Below are positions 11,136-20,335 of a stretch of 64,000 nt of DNA, one piece after another; within the stretch, counting starts at the first letter, position 1; the number at the start of each line of letters is the position of its first letter. The notes beneath the pieces are model-generated. The model was given only the letters and a program-made list of their open reading frames with translations, did not search any database and had not been told where the DNA came from. A program made the translations under genes and the position numbers. This DNA comes from Naegleria lovaniensis (taxonomy: Eukaryota; Heterolobosea; Eutetramitea; Acrasida; Naegleriidae), in contig NW_025407823.1 in NCBI RefSeq assembly GCF_003324165.1, positions 248,001 through 312,000 of the forward strand. The letters run 5' to 3'.

Positions 11136-12140
11136 TTATCTTCTCTTATGGTCACTGACATGTTTTTGGTATCGATGCCCTCCTCTAGAGCTTGAGGGTG
11201 GAGGTCTTTGTCCAGAATAGCTACTACTACTGCTACTGCTGTATCCGCTGCTTGACCCAGCATTGTAATAATTGCGAATTCCTTGATCTTCATATCCTCT
11301 TCTTTTTGATTCTCTTGCTTCTTCTGTTATTTTCAGTTTTTTGTTATTATCAATTTGACTCTCAATGTCAGCAAGCCCAACGCGAGATGGAGAATTTTCT
11401 CTCAGTACATCCTTGTAGCTAGCTTTTGGCCTTGAATACATTTCTTTTAAATGTGTTTCAACAAATTCCAAGTCTTCACGAGTGGTGTTAAATAGTTGCC
11501 ACCAAGGTGGATTTTCGGGAAGTGCTCTTGTGTGATCTTTTGCACTCATGAAAACAGCTCCGCATGCAATCACTTGTGGTTTTGTAGAGAGACTCAAAAC
11601 AGAAGATCTCAATGCATCGTTACAATAATTCCAAGCAGTTTGAGTTAAATCTTCATGACCTTCCAAAATGTGCATGACAAACAAAATATACTGATGAGGA
11701 AGTTCAATGTTATAGAATGTAAATCCTAATTCAACCAGAATATATCTTTCAGTTCTAATCAAGTGTGATTTTAACAAATCCACAATCTCTGGTGATATAT
11801 AGTAGAGTTCGGGATAAATTAAATCAATGAAAACTTGAAGATAATGAAACAAGGAGCGATGAGTTTCTTGAATTTTGCAACTAATAAAAAGACTAGCCAT
11901 AGCTACATGTCTCACACAAAATTCTTTCATGGATTTCTTCATATAAAACCGATGAAATATAATCTGACCGTTAGATATCGTGGTCTGTGGTAATTCCAAT
12001 AAAATTCCAGCATCCTGAATTAATTGACATCCATAAAGTTGAAGATTTACTTCTTCTTCTTCGGAGAGTTGATCCTTCCGAGAAGGCGTGCCATTACGAA
12101 CAACTTGAAGAGGAAGAATTGGAGGTGAAGTGTCTTTCAT
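11136..12140 (-). CDS. CCNL: Cyclin L-type cyclin
   Basis: 334 residues from the ATG at 12140, which follows an A-run. An N-terminal cyclin box (GCQLIQDAGILLELPQTT... HRFYMKKSMKEF.. ASLFISCKIQE) and a second cyclin fold (TAWNYCNDALRSS... IACGAVFMSA) follow the cyclin L order. The C-terminus is Ser/Arg/Gly-rich (residues ~290-334), a shortened RS-like tail as in cyclin L, which partners CDK11 in pre-mRNA splicing. Cyclin K or T are possible alternatives but the residue pattern around ELIQ.AGILL favours L. It is divergently transcribed from the CEP135-like gene across a 196-bp promoter with paired E2F-like sites. Confidence 0.88.
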   Translation of the reverse strand: MKDTSPPILPLQVVRNGTPSRKDQLSEEEEVNLQLYGCQLIQDAGILLELPQTTISNGQIIFHRFYMKKSMKEFCVRHVAMASLFISCKIQETHRSLFHYLQVFIDLIYPELYYISPEIVDLLKSHLIRTERYILVELGFTFYNIELPHQYILFVMHILEGHEDLTQTAWNYCNDALRSSVLSLSTKPQVIACGAVFMSAKDHTRALPENPPWWQLFNTTREDLEFVETHLKEMYSRPKASYKDVLRENSPSRVGLADIESQIDNNKKLKITEEARESKRRGYEDQGIRNYYNAGSSSGYSSSSSSSYSGQRPPPSSSRGGHRYQKHVSDHKRR

Positions 12141-12245
12141 TTTTTTTGATGAGGTCAGCGTGAACAAGCATGCAGCTTTAAAACCAACAGAGATCTGAAT
12201 CCATCTTGTAAAGAAAGAATTGTCGGCTGGAAGGAACGAGCACAA

Positions 12246-12285
12246 CCCGCCAATTGTTTAGTTTGTACTAAAAGTTGGCGGGAAA
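12246..12285. promoter_or_regulatory. Inverted pair of E2F-like sites in divergent promoter
   Basis: CCCGCCAA (12246-12253) and TTGGCGGGAAA (12275-12285) are inverted copies of one motif 21 bp apart, in the 196-bp gap between cyclin L and the CEP135-like gene. TTGGCGGGAA is a near-perfect E2F/DP site. No binding data are implied. Confidence 0.5.
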
Positions 12286-12336
12286 GACTCTGCATTCACT
12301 AACAAAAAAATACATCAAAACAACAGATCTGCAGCA

Positions 12337-14601
12337 ATGGACGAATACAAGCTCATGATTGAAGAGAAGAAGAGGCTCATGAGGGAAAACAATGAGCTCC
12401 ATCAAATGATGATTAAACGAGAAGAGACCTACAGAAGCCAATCTCAACAGCTCATGGAACAAATTCGAAATCTTCAACAACAAAATCAAAACATATTGTT
12501 TGCTAAACAACAAGTAGAGGCTCGGAATATGGAAATTGAACAAACTTGTGATGATTTGAAAGAACGATTGGAGAACTATTTAGCTAAAACAAATGTATGG
12601 TATTCTCATTCGGGAACTTCAAACAAAGAAACAGATTCCGCCTATCGACGAGAACGAATGGAGAGTAAATTCTCGGAATATCTCAAACAAGTTGAGATGC
12701 CTCAATTCCAAACGAATGGATTAAAATCTCAAATGTTTGATCTAATGAAGATTACTGAAACACAGAATGAGCAGTTGCGAAGGGAAAACGATAAACTCAA
12801 CCAAGCTTTAAAACAATTACAAGAAACAAAAGTGAATACCCTAACACAGGAAAACGATAGACTTCTGAGAGAAATAGATAGGTTATCAAAACTGGTCAAC
12901 GAACGAGGAGGAAGGACTGTTGACGTTATCAAATCAGAAAGAGAATACGAGTCGGGTATGAATACAATTGAAAACTTAACGGAACAAATTGAATTTTTAA
13001 GGTCACAACTAGAGACAGCTCATGACATTAGGCTTGAAAACGAGAAGCTCATGAAACTGGAAAAGGAGAACAAGGATCTGCGGAATCAAATCAATCAATT
13101 AACCTCAGAAAGGAACGCATTGCTTCAAGATCTAGGAGAAACTAAGAGAACCTTTGTGGATATAAGCAAGCATACGCGACATAACGATGAAGCAGTACAA
13201 TCCCTTAAAGACCAACTCACACAATCTCAACAAATGATAGCTCAAAAGGAAGGAGACATTTCCAAGTTGAAAATATTGGCAAAGAATTTAAGCAGCACCA
13301 TCGACTCTTTGCAACAAGAAGTTCAAAAATTAAACGGAAGAACCAACGAGGCCACCTCTTTGGAGCAGGAACAACGACTGAAAATTGCAAACCTTGAGAA
13401 GACAATATCTCAACATGAAGAACATATTGGTAAACTTAGAAGTATTATCAAAGATATGGACTCGAACAAAGATTCGTTAAGTATGGAACTTGATGAAAAG
13501 GATGAGCTTATTTCATCTCTCCAAAAGAAGTTGTCTGATGTTACTAACGAGCTAGCAGAATACAAAGCAAAATCTAACCAATTGGATCTAACTGTTCAAC
13601 AACAATTACAACAGCTCAAAGAAAAAGAGAGAGCTGTCACAAATATGAAGGAACAAACAGAACTCCTTCAGAAAGAATATAATAGGATCAAAACGGATTT
13701 TGAATTTAAATCGAAAGAGATTGTTCACGCAGGTGAAGATATTAAACAAATTACGGGAGAGAACCAATATCTTCATGGACAGTTAAATAAGGCAATCGAG
13801 GAAAGAGATAAACTACGACTGAAATTGGAGGAGGTGACGTCAGAATTTGTAAATATGGAACACCGTTTGAAAGCCAAAGACCATGAACTCGAAGACATTT
13901 TATTCAATTACAAGTCTCTCAATAAGGAGCATCTAATGATCAAAGATAAATTCGAAGAATTATCTAGAGAGTTAGGAGACGCAAGAACGAAATTAGATCT
14001 TAAAAACAATGAAATGGCTCACCTGTCAAATAGATCAAAAAAACTAGACGATGAAAATCAAAAATTCTTGATCCAATTGAAAAACGCTCAGCAACAAATC
14101 GATCAACTCTCAAGCCAGTTGCACTCAAAGACTGTTTCACTTGTAGAGCTTGATCGAGAGAAGGAAATGCTATTGAAAAAACTCTCAACAGCTCAACACG
14201 TGACGATTGACCTGCAAGATCTGAACACAACCATGAGAAGACAAGTGGGTGTGTTGCAGACAGAAAATGAACACTACAAGAAACAGTTATCGGAACTTCA
14301 ACTCACGAAGGAACAATTGGCTAAGGCCCTCGCTAACGAACAAGTGAAAAGAAATCAAAGTGCAGAAACAGAAAAGAGGATGATAGAAATGGATCACGAA
14401 ATACATATTCTAAGGAAACGATTGGAAGAAAAAGAACAGTTGTTACTTCATGAAAGCGAAACCCAAACTCGTCTGAGGCAACGTGAAAAGAATTTGAAGC
14501 ATGAAATTCAACGTATGCAAGTGTTACTTCAACAAATGGACATGGATAGGGAGCGAATACAAGAAGAACTCAATGGATTCTACAAGAACAATGTAAAATA
14601 A
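12337..14601 (+). CDS. CEP135/BLD10/TSGA10-like coiled-coil protein
   Basis: 754 residues, intronless, almost entirely heptad-rich coiled coil (residues ~1-60 and ~150-745), with a short non-coiled gap near residues 85-125. Blocks such as ELEDILFNYKSLNKEH followed by long helices with DDENQKFLIQLKNAQQQIDQLSSQL resemble the C-terminal half of BLD10/CEP135 and TSGA10, cartwheel and centriole proteins. Coiled coils attract false matches, so generic golgin or myosin-tail-like proteins are the alternative. Naegleria builds basal bodies de novo, so such a gene is expected. The promoter is shared with cyclin L. Confidence 0.6.
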   Translation: MDEYKLMIEEKKRLMRENNELHQMMIKREETYRSQSQQLMEQIRNLQQQNQNILFAKQQVEARNMEIEQTCDDLKERLENYLAKTNVWYSHSGTSNKETDSAYRRERMESKFSEYLKQVEMPQFQTNGLKSQMFDLMKITETQNEQLRRENDKLNQALKQLQETKVNTLTQENDRLLREIDRLSKLVNERGGRTVDVIKSEREYESGMNTIENLTEQIEFLRSQLETAHDIRLENEKLMKLEKENKDLRNQINQLTSERNALLQDLGETKRTFVDISKHTRHNDEAVQSLKDQLTQSQQMIAQKEGDISKLKILAKNLSSTIDSLQQEVQKLNGRTNEATSLEQEQRLKIANLEKTISQHEEHIGKLRSIIKDMDSNKDSLSMELDEKDELISSLQKKLSDVTNELAEYKAKSNQLDLTVQQQLQQLKEKERAVTNMKEQTELLQKEYNRIKTDFEFKSKEIVHAGEDIKQITGENQYLHGQLNKAIEERDKLRLKLEEVTSEFVNMEHRLKAKDHELEDILFNYKSLNKEHLMIKDKFEELSRELGDARTKLDLKNNEMAHLSNRSKKLDDENQKFLIQLKNAQQQIDQLSSQLHSKTVSLVELDREKEMLLKKLSTAQHVTIDLQDLNTTMRRQVGVLQTENEHYKKQLSELQLTKEQLAKALANEQVKRNQSAETEKRMIEMDHEIHILRKRLEEKEQLLLHESETQTRLRQREKNLKHEIQRMQVLLQQMDMDRERIQEELNGFYKNNVK

Positions 14602-14768
14602 AACAAGTACATATCCATTGCAATGGAAATTATACATTTATGGGTTGTTCCTAATCTGAACACAATTTTAGTCATTTACCTTTTCCATTAATTGGGATAT
14701 ATCTTCCAACACCCAACGCGTATCATCTTTAATTCACTGATATACACACTCAACTCACACACAATAAA

Positions 14769-16120
14769 ATGCATCACCTCACCACTCGTGCCAGACAGAG
14801 AGAGAATGATACCATAATCTTGATATTTTCGGTAACTACCTTGATGTTGCTGATGTGCTCGTTGAAAACAGAAATGAATTTCATTTCATGCTCCTCGCTC
14901 ATCATGGGTGGTGAATTAGCGTCCATTCAAAACTATCCCTTTATGGTTTCATTACAAAGTCAGGGTCGTCATTTCTGTGGCGGTTCGCTTCTCAACTCTC
15001 GAGTCATTCTCACTGCAGCTCATTGCTGTTTTTACGATGATTTGGAAACACCGTTGGATCTTAGTAGAATTCGAGCAGTGTTTGGACAAGATGATTTACG
15101 AAAATGTTTGGACGATTCTCCATCGACTTCTCCTCCTCAGGAACCACCTACGTCTCCACCAATTTCCATACAACCACCAGTTCCACCTCAAATACCAATC
15201 ATCCCACCAATTTCTTTTCCTGAATCGAATGGAGAACCGTCTTTGGCGCCTCCATCACAATCATCTTCTCATGATTCTATTTCGACTTTACTCAAGAAGG
15301 GAAAACAAAACACATCACCGTCTCCATGTATGGAAGCGGAAATTGAGAGAATGCAAGTGCATCCCTCATTCTCTGTCACGAAAATGACCAATGATTTAGC
15401 TCTGTTGTTTTTGAAAGAACCACTGGATTTGACATCCTCAGCAAATTCAAAAGTGAACGTTATTGAAATGGATCAAGACTGGCAAGATCAACAAATATCA
15501 GCTTCAAACATTTCACACTGGAATGCCAATATACTTGAAATTGTTGGCTATGGTCGTATTAATGGATCGTTCCGAAGGAATTATCAACTTAGAAAAGCCC
15601 AAGTCAACGTAACAAGAAGTGAATTCTGTAATCGGAGTGGACTCACCATTCGGGAGCCTCATCATCAATTTTGTGTTGGTGACGGCAACGGTATTTCTTC
15701 ATGGTAAGTGAAATTCCAATGACATATGAACAACCAAACAATGTAATTCTTTCGTTGTTTCCATTGCTGTGTACTTTTCAACGGAAACACAACAGTAAGG
15801 GAGATTCAGGAGGTCCCTTAATTGCCTATTCAAGTGAAAAAAATGTTCAGAGTAGCAACAGAAGTAGAAGGATGACACCTATATTGATTGGAGTTACTAG
15901 CTTTGGATTGGCCAATATGTGTGGGAATAGAACAAAGAGGAGTGTCTATACGAATATTTTACCTTATAGGAGCTGGATTGAACAATATTTGAGAGCTGCG
16001 ATGGGTGAGCCTCCGTTACCGTTACTGAAAAATCATGGCGTGAGCAAAAAGGAAAATCACGACATGATAATGATTGCAATCGTGATGATCATCGTACACT
16101 TGACCACAATATTTCTGTAA
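14769..16120 (+). CDS. Trypsin-like S1A serine protease, secreted or anchored (2 exons)
   Basis: Exons 14769-15703 and 15796-16120 (intron 91 bp, GTAAGT...ACAG) give 419 residues. Order: hydrophobic signal/anchor (~residues 16-33), mature-start-like IMGGE, catalytic His in LTAAHCC, catalytic Asp in NDLALLFL, and catalytic Ser in SCKGDSGGPL, which is created by the splice junction. A Pro-rich insertion (~residues 115-160) sits between His and Asp. The C-terminus ends in a hydrophobic stretch (MIMIAIVMIIVHLTTIFL), suggesting a membrane or GPI-type anchor. All triad residues are present. The substrate is unknown. Confidence 0.9.
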
Positions 16121-16167
16121 TCAACGTTGATGAAGATTTCCGTTAGTAGGAACTGATAAGAAAAAAA

Positions 16168-17262
16168 ATGTCCATTCATGAACCAACCGAGAGTGTGAAT
16201 GAACCGACGGATCATGTCATGATGATTGAAAATTCAATCGATTCTTCTCCGCTTCAAGTACATTATATTGAATGGAATTCATGTTACGGAGAGTCATCGA
16301 GTTTGAAATTAAATCATGAAAAGATTTATGATCATTATATATTCATGTTGCATGGATCCTTTCAAACATGTCATACATTTGACGACTTTGTAGAAGAATG
16401 TAAAGAGTCATTCCAAAATTTGAAAACACCCTTCAATATACGATTTATTGCAATGGATTTGAGAGGTCACGGTGATACTCAACACACCCCAAACCAATAT
16501 GTGATGAAAGGATTTGTGAGCGACTTGAAACAATTCGTCTCCAAGTATTTTGAAAAGATGGATCTTTCCAAGGACGAGTTCAAAATATCATTTATTGGAA
16601 TGAGTTTGGGAGGAATTATTTTGATGAATACGTTTTTAACATCTCTTTATACATCTCCCAATGATGAATTTTATGTAAAATTTTCTAACAAACTCCACAA
16701 CTTATCCTTGATAGATATTTCACCAGATCAAATACCTGTGAAACAGGCTGAAGAAAATTCGAACAAGAACGCAACAGGAACCTCTCATGTGACGCAACAA
16801 GTACAAGCAACGCTTGAATTTGATACGTTTGAAGAGTTTCTTAATTGGGCACAAAAATATAATCCCCGAAGAAGTGTTGAAAATCTTAGAAAGAGATTGC
16901 AATATTCGTTAAAACAAAATCAAATCACCCGAAAGTGGACATGGAAATATGATCCAACGTTTAGCATCGACAGAATTGCAGACGAGAATCCACAGGTAAA
17001 TATGAGACAAGAGCTTTGGGAAAATTTGAGAATTTACACAGCACAAGCAAGTATTCCATTAAGTATTTGCATTGTAAAAGGAGCTCAAAGTCAGGTCACA
17101 ACAAGAGAGCAATTAGAAAAATTGTATCAAGTTCTCTCGAATTCTTCGTTGCATTTATGTACATTGATTGAAATTGACAATGCTGGACACTCTGTTCTCG
17201 GGGATAATCCAAAAGAATTCGTTCAAAAGTATTATGTAAACCAATTTGAATTGAACTATTAA
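16168..17262 (+). CDS. Alpha/beta-hydrolase fold protein
   Basis: 364 residues, intronless. Oxyanion motif LHGS (61-64), conserved MDLRGHGDT (96-104), nucleophile elbow GMSLGG with Ser146, and a late catalytic His in DNAGHS (~residue 345) define an alpha/beta hydrolase (Abhydrolase_1/6). An additional lid-like insertion lies around residues 185-265. No signal peptide; probably cytosolic. The specific esterase, lipase or epoxide-hydrolase type cannot be told. The gene starts 47 bp after the protease stop, in the same direction. Confidence 0.85.
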   Translation: MSIHEPTESVNEPTDHVMMIENSIDSSPLQVHYIEWNSCYGESSSLKLNHEKIYDHYIFMLHGSFQTCHTFDDFVEECKESFQNLKTPFNIRFIAMDLRGHGDTQHTPNQYVMKGFVSDLKQFVSKYFEKMDLSKDEFKISFIGMSLGGIILMNTFLTSLYTSPNDEFYVKFSNKLHNLSLIDISPDQIPVKQAEENSNKNATGTSHVTQQVQATLEFDTFEEFLNWAQKYNPRRSVENLRKRLQYSLKQNQITRKWTWKYDPTFSIDRIADENPQVNMRQELWENLRIYTAQASIPLSICIVKGAQSQVTTREQLEKLYQVLSNSSLHLCTLIEIDNAGHSVLGDNPKEFVQKYYVNQFELNY

Positions 17263-17317
17263 GCTTACTTGTGTAAATAAATTAATTTGTTACTAATACA
17301 ACCAAACACAGGCAATC

Positions 17318-17893
17318 TTATTCGCCTTGAATGGTAACAACAATTTTTCTTGCAGTAGGCTCATTTCGGTGTTCACATAAATAAATCCCTTGCCATGTTC
17401 CTAGTGATAATTTTCCATTGGTTATTGGTATCGTAATGGATGGACCTATGAGCACTGTTTTCAAATGAGCAGGCATATCATCGCTTCCTTCCAATGTGTG
17501 TTGATAATAGGGTTGATTTTCAGGAGCCATTGCATAACATCATGCGAAAATTATTATTAGTAAATGATTTTCAATAATGAGAAAAATTAGAAATTTCGTA
17601 AATTTATATACATCAGAGAATCGAAAGTAAATTTTCATCTCTCGTTCGGGTGAATTTTACATCTCCAATAAGCTTACCAATCGATTAAATGATTCCTCTA
17701 GATCATGCCGAACAGATGGATCATAATTTTCATTAACAGTCAATGAAGCCGAAGTATGTTGAATGAAAAGATTACACAATCCAATTTTTATATTCGATAA
17801 TTCCGATTGAATATGCGAGAGTACTTTTTCTGTTACAAGATGAAAGCCTCGTTTTGGAGCTGTGATGGAAATCACCTTTTGTTTCCAAACCAT
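17318..17893 (-). CDS. YjbQ/UPF0047 family protein (thiamine-phosphate-synthase-like), odd intron
   Basis: Two blocks match YjbQ end to end. Block 1 is 17893-17678 (ATG at 17893; motifs [37 protein letters not shown]). Block 2 is ~17530-17318 ([33 protein letters not shown]). Joined they give about 142 residues against 138 in E. coli. Members catalyse, or were shown in bacteria to be able to catalyse, secondary thiamine-phosphate formation; the true role is unsettled. The first block ends at a good donor (TTG|GTAAGC), but no AG occurs before block 2 (see findings). Confidence 0.8.
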
Positions 17894-18465
17894 TTTTTTT
17901 GTAACGAGGTTTTTAACCGTTTTCAATTTTCCACCTGTAAATCATGAAAAAACACTTTTCGAAAAAAACAGCCTTAAACAAAGATAAGGGGTGATGAAAT
18001 TTCCACCACAGCAACGAGTTTCTGTAGTGGGCTAACATAGATCATGAATGTTTCTGCTTCCGTGAACTGTCATTAAACTTTTGATCGATAGCCGTCAGTG
18101 GTCACTGAATCAGGAAAGATAGGAACCACGGTCACTTCCATTTCGCCCAGCAGTACAAGGACTGATTTAGAATCCCGTCAAGTCGGCCTTACGCTTTGAG
18201 TTTAGAACATGACTGTTTCCATCACATGGATTGTGTGGGTTCTCAACGTTATCAAATATAACCAATGAAATTCTGCTTGATTTAAATTCTAATTCAATCG
18301 TGGAAAGCCTACGAGTACATGGTACTACTAACCCGAGTCACAGTAGAACAAACCAGGTTCATTAGAACCACGTTATACGATGAAATTCCCACTTGAAGTT
18401 TATCATTGTTAAAACAGCCTGTATTAAATTATTCTCTTTAAAGAAAACAAACACACACATTAGCC
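17894..18465. other. Intergenic stretch, no gene recognised
   Basis: This 570-bp gap between the YjbQ-like gene and the desaturase gene holds no long ORF on either strand and no tRNA or rRNA that I recognise. The part around 18060-18220 is less AT-rich than usual spacers and could hold a structured RNA, but I see no diagnostic motif. Confidence 0.4.
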
Positions 18466-19964
18466 ATGGCCATGGCCACCTTTTCATATCCACATGGAAA
18501 TTCATACTTGGTTGCTGCTGTTGGTCTTGTATTGGCCATTCAAAGTCTTCCAAGCTTGTTCATTCTCGGTATTTCTTTCCTCTCCTATTGGTGTGTAGAT
18601 ATAGCATGGAGCTACTGTTGTGTGTCGAGTCCAACATGCAACAAGATACACAATCGTATCATGTCCATGTATCATCAACTGGATGCATATGTAACGAAAC
18701 ACTTTTTGAGAGATCCAAGAGATTTTGGCTACTTTATATTCGTAGTGGCCACATGTATTTGGTATCCGTTGATCTTTATTGCCGCAGCTTATCGATGGTA
18801 GGTTTCATGTTTTTCACGAAATGACTCTTGTCATCCACATGCCTCACTCACAACGTCGATGACCACTTGACAAGCTATCATTATGGATTGGATTGGACCA
18901 CAGTGGTTCTGTATCATTGGTGTCGAATTGGTCCTTCCTTTCGATTATTGACTCATTTGCATGTGTTTTTACACAAAGAAGGTCACTGTCCCAAAGGTGG
19001 TTTTTTCAAAAACTTTACTCGAGATGATGATTCTTCATGTGTTGATCAAGAGAGTATTTCATCGAGCAACAAACCTGCTTTATCCAATTCCTCATCACGG
19101 GACAATCACTCTTCTCAGCAGAAATGGACCAAAGAACAATTATTTTCATACATTCCCATCGCATCACTGTTCAATCACAACATTGGACAATGGTTTCTGG
19201 GAATTTTCAATGGTCACATTCCTGGATCGTATTTCATTTCACACAACAAGATTCATCATGTGCATCACAATTCATTGGAGGATGTTCACACAACGATGGA
19301 TTTGGATCGAACTCTATGGCTCAGTATTCTCATTTACATGACTCGATTTGCATTGTTTTGGAATAATCTCACACCAATGATCTATTTCATGAAACGACAA
19401 GATTATCGAAAAGTATTCCATCTTGTCATTGGTTTCGTCTATTACTATTTTTGGACTGCCACGTGTTGGTATTGGATGGGATTTTCATTCACTTATTGGT
19501 TTATGATCATGCCACAAATCGAAGCCATTTACTTTGTTGGAACAAATGCATTCATTTGGCATGCGTTTGTGGATCCAAAAGATCCCACCAATCCTCATGT
19601 TAATTCCATAACCATTGTGAATAGTACTGACAACGTATGGGGAGAAGATTACCACGTGATTCATCATTTCAATTATCGTCAAATTCATTGGAAAGATGCT
19701 CATTCTCATTATGAAAAGAATAAGGAATTGTATCGATTGGGAAGTGTCTTTAAAAATTGTGTGGAAGCGCAATTATTGATTTGGCTCTTATTGGGAAATT
19801 TTGATGCGATTGCAGAATGTTGGGACGAGGGAGAGGAATTCACAATAACGGATGGTAGTGAGAACAAGCAGTTGACAAGAAACCAATTCAGCCATGAAGA
19901 AAAGGTTCGAATATTGAAAGAACGAGCTCGATTTGTGGTATCGAACAAAAGTGTCGATGAATAA
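18466..19964 (+). CDS. Fatty-acid desaturase-like membrane enzyme (2 exons)
   Basis: Exons 18466-18797 and 18875-19964 (77-bp intron, GTAGGT...CAAG) give 473 residues. Several membrane segments are present at the N-terminus (residues ~15-45 and ~85-108) and in the central region. His boxes typical of FA_desaturase are visible: HNIGQWFLGIFNGH, HNKIHHVHH (HxxHH type) and, late, DYHVIHHFNYRQIH. These would ligate a di-iron centre. The C-terminal ~60 residues are hydrophilic. The distance between boxes fits a membrane desaturase or hydroxylase; regiochemistry cannot be inferred. No cytochrome b5 domain is seen. Confidence 0.8.
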
Positions 19965-20335
19965 TTTATGAGCAATAATCGAGCTTGTTGGTTGGGCTGT
20001 CCATTCATCAACACAATTAAAAGCAGCTTCACTGTTGCTTTGTATAGATAGGTCATATAATATATCAACATTGTACCTCCATTCTAGCTGTTTCATAATT
20101 TTTTGATAGACGTTTCCTTCGACCATGATACATTGGAACTCGAGTTCGAATGTTACACTTGCAAACCTCGTTTGTATCCATTTTGCAAAAATTTTTGTCA
20201 AATTGCACGTTCTTCCCTCTGAAACGATAAAGAGTCGCTTTTGCAAGGGGTGTACCGAAACCAATTCAAAAAAAAAACAACAACAACAACAACAACTTTG
20301 TAAATCATAATAATCATCACCAATCATCTCACACC
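19965..20335. other. Spacer with CAA microsatellite
   Basis: The 371-bp gap before the large GTPase gene holds an A-run followed by (CAA)6 at about 20268-20296, close to the downstream ATG and probably in its 5' UTR. ORFs on the minus strand across this gap overlap coding sequence and have no gene-like features. Confidence 0.5.
20278..20296 (+). repeat. (CAA)n microsatellite
   Basis: Six CAA units directly after a ten-base A-run, 40 bp upstream of the GTPase start codon. Confidence 0.9.

Noticed and set aside
18060-18220. Possible structured RNA in the gap before the desaturase gene
   Set aside because: No match to tRNA, snRNA, SRP, RNase P or MRP signature motifs that I could find by eye.
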